Shown piece by piece: positions 61,944 to 64,000 of a stretch of DNA of 64,000 nt. Below the pieces are notes generated by a model that saw only the letters and a program-made list of their open reading frames with translations, was not told where the DNA came from and made no database searches. Within the stretch, counting starts at the first letter, position 1; the number at the start of each line of letters is the position of its first letter. Position numbers and translations under genes: made by a program. The stretch comes from J027 sp034437655 (GTDB lineage: Bacteria; Chloroflexota; Anaerolineae; Aggregatilineales; J027), in assembly GCA_034437655.1 (NCBI GenBank), contig DAOTTU010000044.1, forward strand, positions 248,001-312,000, in the 5' to 3' direction.

Positions 61944-61991
61944 AAGGTGTTTAGTGCCTGAATTGAGCCTGCATAATGCATTTGGGCACGA

Positions 61992-63251
61992 CTATTCTGG
62001 ACGTAATCCGAGCGTCACGGGCACAGCGATGGTCTGCTCATCTCGGATAACAGTGAGTACAACTTCCTCACCGGGCGAAGTGCGTTCTACCAGATAAGTC
62101 AACAGATCATCCAGATCACTAATGTCCTCGCCGTTAATGGCAACGATAATGTCACCGCCCAGCGTAAATTCACGCCCTCGGAACAGCGTCACTTCGTCGC
62201 CACCCTGTAGCCCGGCTACAAAAGCTGGTGAGTCTGGAATAACCCTTGTAATTAACACGCCACGGTTCGCTGCTAGCCCATATTCGGCGGCCAGGACAGG
62301 CATACTCAACCCGGCTTCATCGGTCGGGGCGGCCTGAACCCCCAACCAGGGATAAACCGCGTTGCCGTTGTCAATCAATTGTGGAATGACACGCAACACC
62401 GTGTTGACTGGTACTGCATACGCAACCCCCTGGAACACACCTGTATCAGAACGAATCGCCGTGGCAATGCCAATGACCTCGCCATTCAGGTTAAGAATCG
62501 GCCCGCCAGAGTTGCCGGGGTTAACAGCCGCGTCAATCTGAATGATTGAAGGGTTGTTATAAACCTGTTCGGTGAGAGGGTTTATCAAGCGTTGAGAGCT
62601 GAGTGAGCGTCCGGTCGCACTGATGATGCCTGTGGTCATACTGTTTTCAAGGCCGAAGGGACTGCCGATGGCGACGATATATTCACCAACGCGAATCTGC
62701 TGGCTGTCTCCAAAGGTGACGGGCAATAATACGTTCGGTTCAACACTAACACGGATTACGGCAAGATCACTGAACTCATCTGTACCAACGATTTCAGCAT
62801 CTGCGACGGCACCATTGGGGAATGTAACCAGAATTTCACGTGAACCGAGTACAACGTGTGCATTGGTGATAATGTGCCCGTCAAAGTCGTACACAAACCC
62901 GGACCCGCTGCTGTCGATTACATCTGTAGAAGAACGCGCATCAACGACTTCAATGTTGACCACTGATGGGCTGACCCGTTCGTAAATATTGACAAAAACA
63001 TCTTCTACAGCGAGTGCCTGTGTCACAACATCGGGCGCAAGTGGCGTAGCGGTTGGGGAAAATTGGGCGATCCCCGCAACGTTAGGCGACACTGAATTGC
63101 TGATCACCTGAATGTTGTCATTGATTGGGGCAGCATGCGCCGCTGGAGAATCTTCGGTGGCCGGTTCAGGGGCATAAAGTCCACTACACGCCGCCAGTCC
63201 AACGACGCCTATCATGGTCAGCAACATAATCAAGAATCGAGGCTGTGTCAT
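61992..63251 (-). CDS. HtrA/Deg-type serine protease lipoprotein
   Basis: Trypsin-like protease that guards protein quality outside the membrane. 419 residues from the ATG at 63251: a lipoprotein signal with lipobox L-A-A-C (about 19-22), a spacer, then the protease domain with H in T-N-A-H-V-V, D in S-D-L-A-V-I and S in N-P-G-N-S-G-G-P-I. One PDZ domain follows (about 305-410). Lipidation would hold it at the membrane, rather than the helix usual in Gram-positive HtrA. The DnaJ-like gene lies 24 bases upstream, so both may answer to protein stress. Confidence 0.9.
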   Translation of the reverse strand: MTQPRFLIMLLTMIGVVGLAACSGLYAPEPATEDSPAAHAAPINDNIQVISNSVSPNVAGIAQFSPTATPLAPDVVTQALAVEDVFVNIYERVSPSVVNIEVVDARSSTDVIDSSGSGFVYDFDGHIITNAHVVLGSREILVTFPNGAVADAEIVGTDEFSDLAVIRVSVEPNVLLPVTFGDSQQIRVGEYIVAIGSPFGLENSMTTGIISATGRSLSSQRLINPLTEQVYNNPSIIQIDAAVNPGNSGGPILNLNGEVIGIATAIRSDTGVFQGVAYAVPVNTVLRVIPQLIDNGNAVYPWLGVQAAPTDEAGLSMPVLAAEYGLAANRGVLITRVIPDSPAFVAGLQGGDEVTLFRGREFTLGGDIIVAINGEDISDLDDLLTYLVERTSPGEEVVLTVIRDEQTIAVPVTLGLRPE

Positions 63252-63275
63252 AATTCGGTTTCTCTCGTCCAATAC

Positions 63276-64000
63276 CTAGCGCAAACTACGCAAATGCTCG
63301 AACAGCTCTTGCTCGGTTTCACTTAACTTAGTTGGGATTTGAATGAGCGGTCTTACAAACAGATCACCATATTCTTTTGGGTTTTTTAGACGGGGCATCC
63401 CTTTACCCAATAGACGAATGCGCTGACCAGACTGGGTGCCGGGCGGGATTTTGAGTTTGACATCGCCTGTCATGGTCGGGATACGCGCCTCTCCGCCTAA
63501 GACAGCAGTGTACAACCCAATTCTAAGCTCGACATGAAGATCATCACCGTCGCGGTCGAAGGTATCATGCTGTTGCACCTCAACAACCACATACAGGTCG
63601 CCCGGTTCGCCGCCTGCAAAGCCACGCTTGCCATGCCCGGCAAAGCGCACTTTGGTTCCTGTCCGTGAACCTGCCGGTATTTGTGCATTAAACTGCTGGC
63701 CGCCGGGTTTGGTGACCCTGCAAACAGTTCCTGCGTAGGCTTCTTCGAGCGTGATGGAAGCCTGAATATCAATGTCAAAGCCACGGATAGGGGTCTTGTT
63801 CGACTCTGTTTCACTGCGTGCAGTGTTTTCTCCGAATAATGAACTGAGGAAGTCAGAGAACATGCCCCCCGAGCGAGATCGTGATGACGAATCCCGTGCC
63901 CGGGCACGGCGCCATTCCCCTGTTGCAGTCCGCTGGCTTTGCTGCCAGTTACTACCAAAACGGTCATAACGGGCCCGTTTGTCGGCATCGCTTAGCACGG
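63276..64000 (-). CDS. dnaJ: DnaJ/CbpA-type co-chaperone, partial
   Basis: The gene runs off the right edge, so the J-domain start is missing; only its end (L-S-D-A-D-K-R-A-R-Y-D-R-F-G) is seen. A Ser/Arg-rich short linker follows, then the two substrate-binding C-terminal domains (D-I-x-A-S-I-T-L-E-E-A, G-K-G-M-P-R). The zinc-finger C-x-x-C-x-G-x-G repeats of type I DnaJ are absent, so it is a type II (CbpA-like) form. It would stimulate DnaK. It lies just upstream of the HtrA-like gene on the same strand. Confidence 0.9.
   Translation of the reverse strand, partial: VLSDADKRARYDRFGSNWQQSQRTATGEWRRARARDSSSRSRSGGMFSDFLSSLFGENTARSETESNKTPIRGFDIDIQASITLEEAYAGTVCRVTKPGGQQFNAQIPAGSRTGTKVRFAGHGKRGFAGGEPGDLYVVVEVQQHDTFDRDGDDLHVELRIGLYTAVLGGEARIPTMTGDVKLKIPPGTQSGQRIRLLGKGMPRLKNPKEYGDLFVRPLIQIPTKLSETEQELFEHLRSLR

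Noticed and set aside
1..64000. Mobile element or prophage
   Set aside because: No transposase, integrase, terminal repeats or phage structural genes were found, and gene style is even across the window.

Overview
The window reads as chromosomal core DNA of a Chloroflexota bacterium, probably an Anaerolineae-like lineage. This is inferred from the protein style: sigma-70 and RpoB of bacterial type, many exported proteins with Pro/Thr-rich spacers, a FIST protein with two-component partners, Ser/Thr kinases, a TgpA-type transglutaminase and a TLxTC sortase. No marker here fixes the taxon. Gene density is high (about 51 protein genes and one tRNA). No transposase, integrase, phage gene or CRISPR array was seen.

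Layout. 1-5.6 kb: DUF177 gene end, major sigma factor, WD40 lipoprotein, an unrecognised membrane protein with an HExxH motif, acyl-CoA dehydrogenase and enoyl-CoA hydratase/isomerase. 5.8-9.4 kb: large secreted pullulanase, then initiator tRNA with a clear promoter. 9.6-14.9 kb: FIST sensor, histidine kinase and response regulator operon, a TPR membrane protein and an APH-type kinase. 15-18.6 kb: class A penicillin-binding protein and a small membrane protein. 18.7-23.9 kb: kynureninase-like and kynurenine formamidase-like pair, nitrilase-family amidase, SbcD, UPF0173 hydrolase, SWIM protein.

24.1-31 kb: FabD, a Pro/Gln-rich membrane protein with a 117-bp tandem repeat, a TgpA-like transglutaminase, and an exported protein that looks like a metallopeptidase without its active site. 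31-34.1 kb: nicotinamidase-like protein facing nicotinate phosphoribosyltransferase, and a YgjP-type metalloprotein. 34.1-42.8 kb: LysM protein, solitary rpoB with a consensus promoter, a bactofilin-like membrane protein, a polytopic protein and a methyltransferase. 42.8-47.3 kb: GAF protein, a kinase-REC-HTH fusion, a TolB-like propeller and a HEAT protein. 47.4-53.7 kb: slipin, a heterodimeric ABC exporter, sortase and a small membrane partner. 53.7-64 kb: PIN-TRAM protein, an OmpR-type two-component pair, asnS, GNAT, an Ig-like exported protein, an ABC ATPase, an HtrA lipoprotein and a DnaJ-like protein cut by the right edge.

How the genes work together. Three themes recur. One is signalling: two histidine kinase and regulator pairs, plus one polypeptide joining a Ser/Thr kinase, a receiver and a LuxR-like end. 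A second is the cell surface: PBP, sortase, transglutaminase, pullulanase, LysM, HtrA, and several exported propeller or Ig proteins. The third is NAD: salvage (nicotinamidase with NAPRTase), tryptophan-derived steps, and a NadE-like glutaminase domain, spread over about 15 kb. The best candidates for something undescribed are the kinase-REC-HTH fusion with its GAF neighbour, the HExxH membrane protein, and the active-site-less peptidase homologue next to the transglutaminase.
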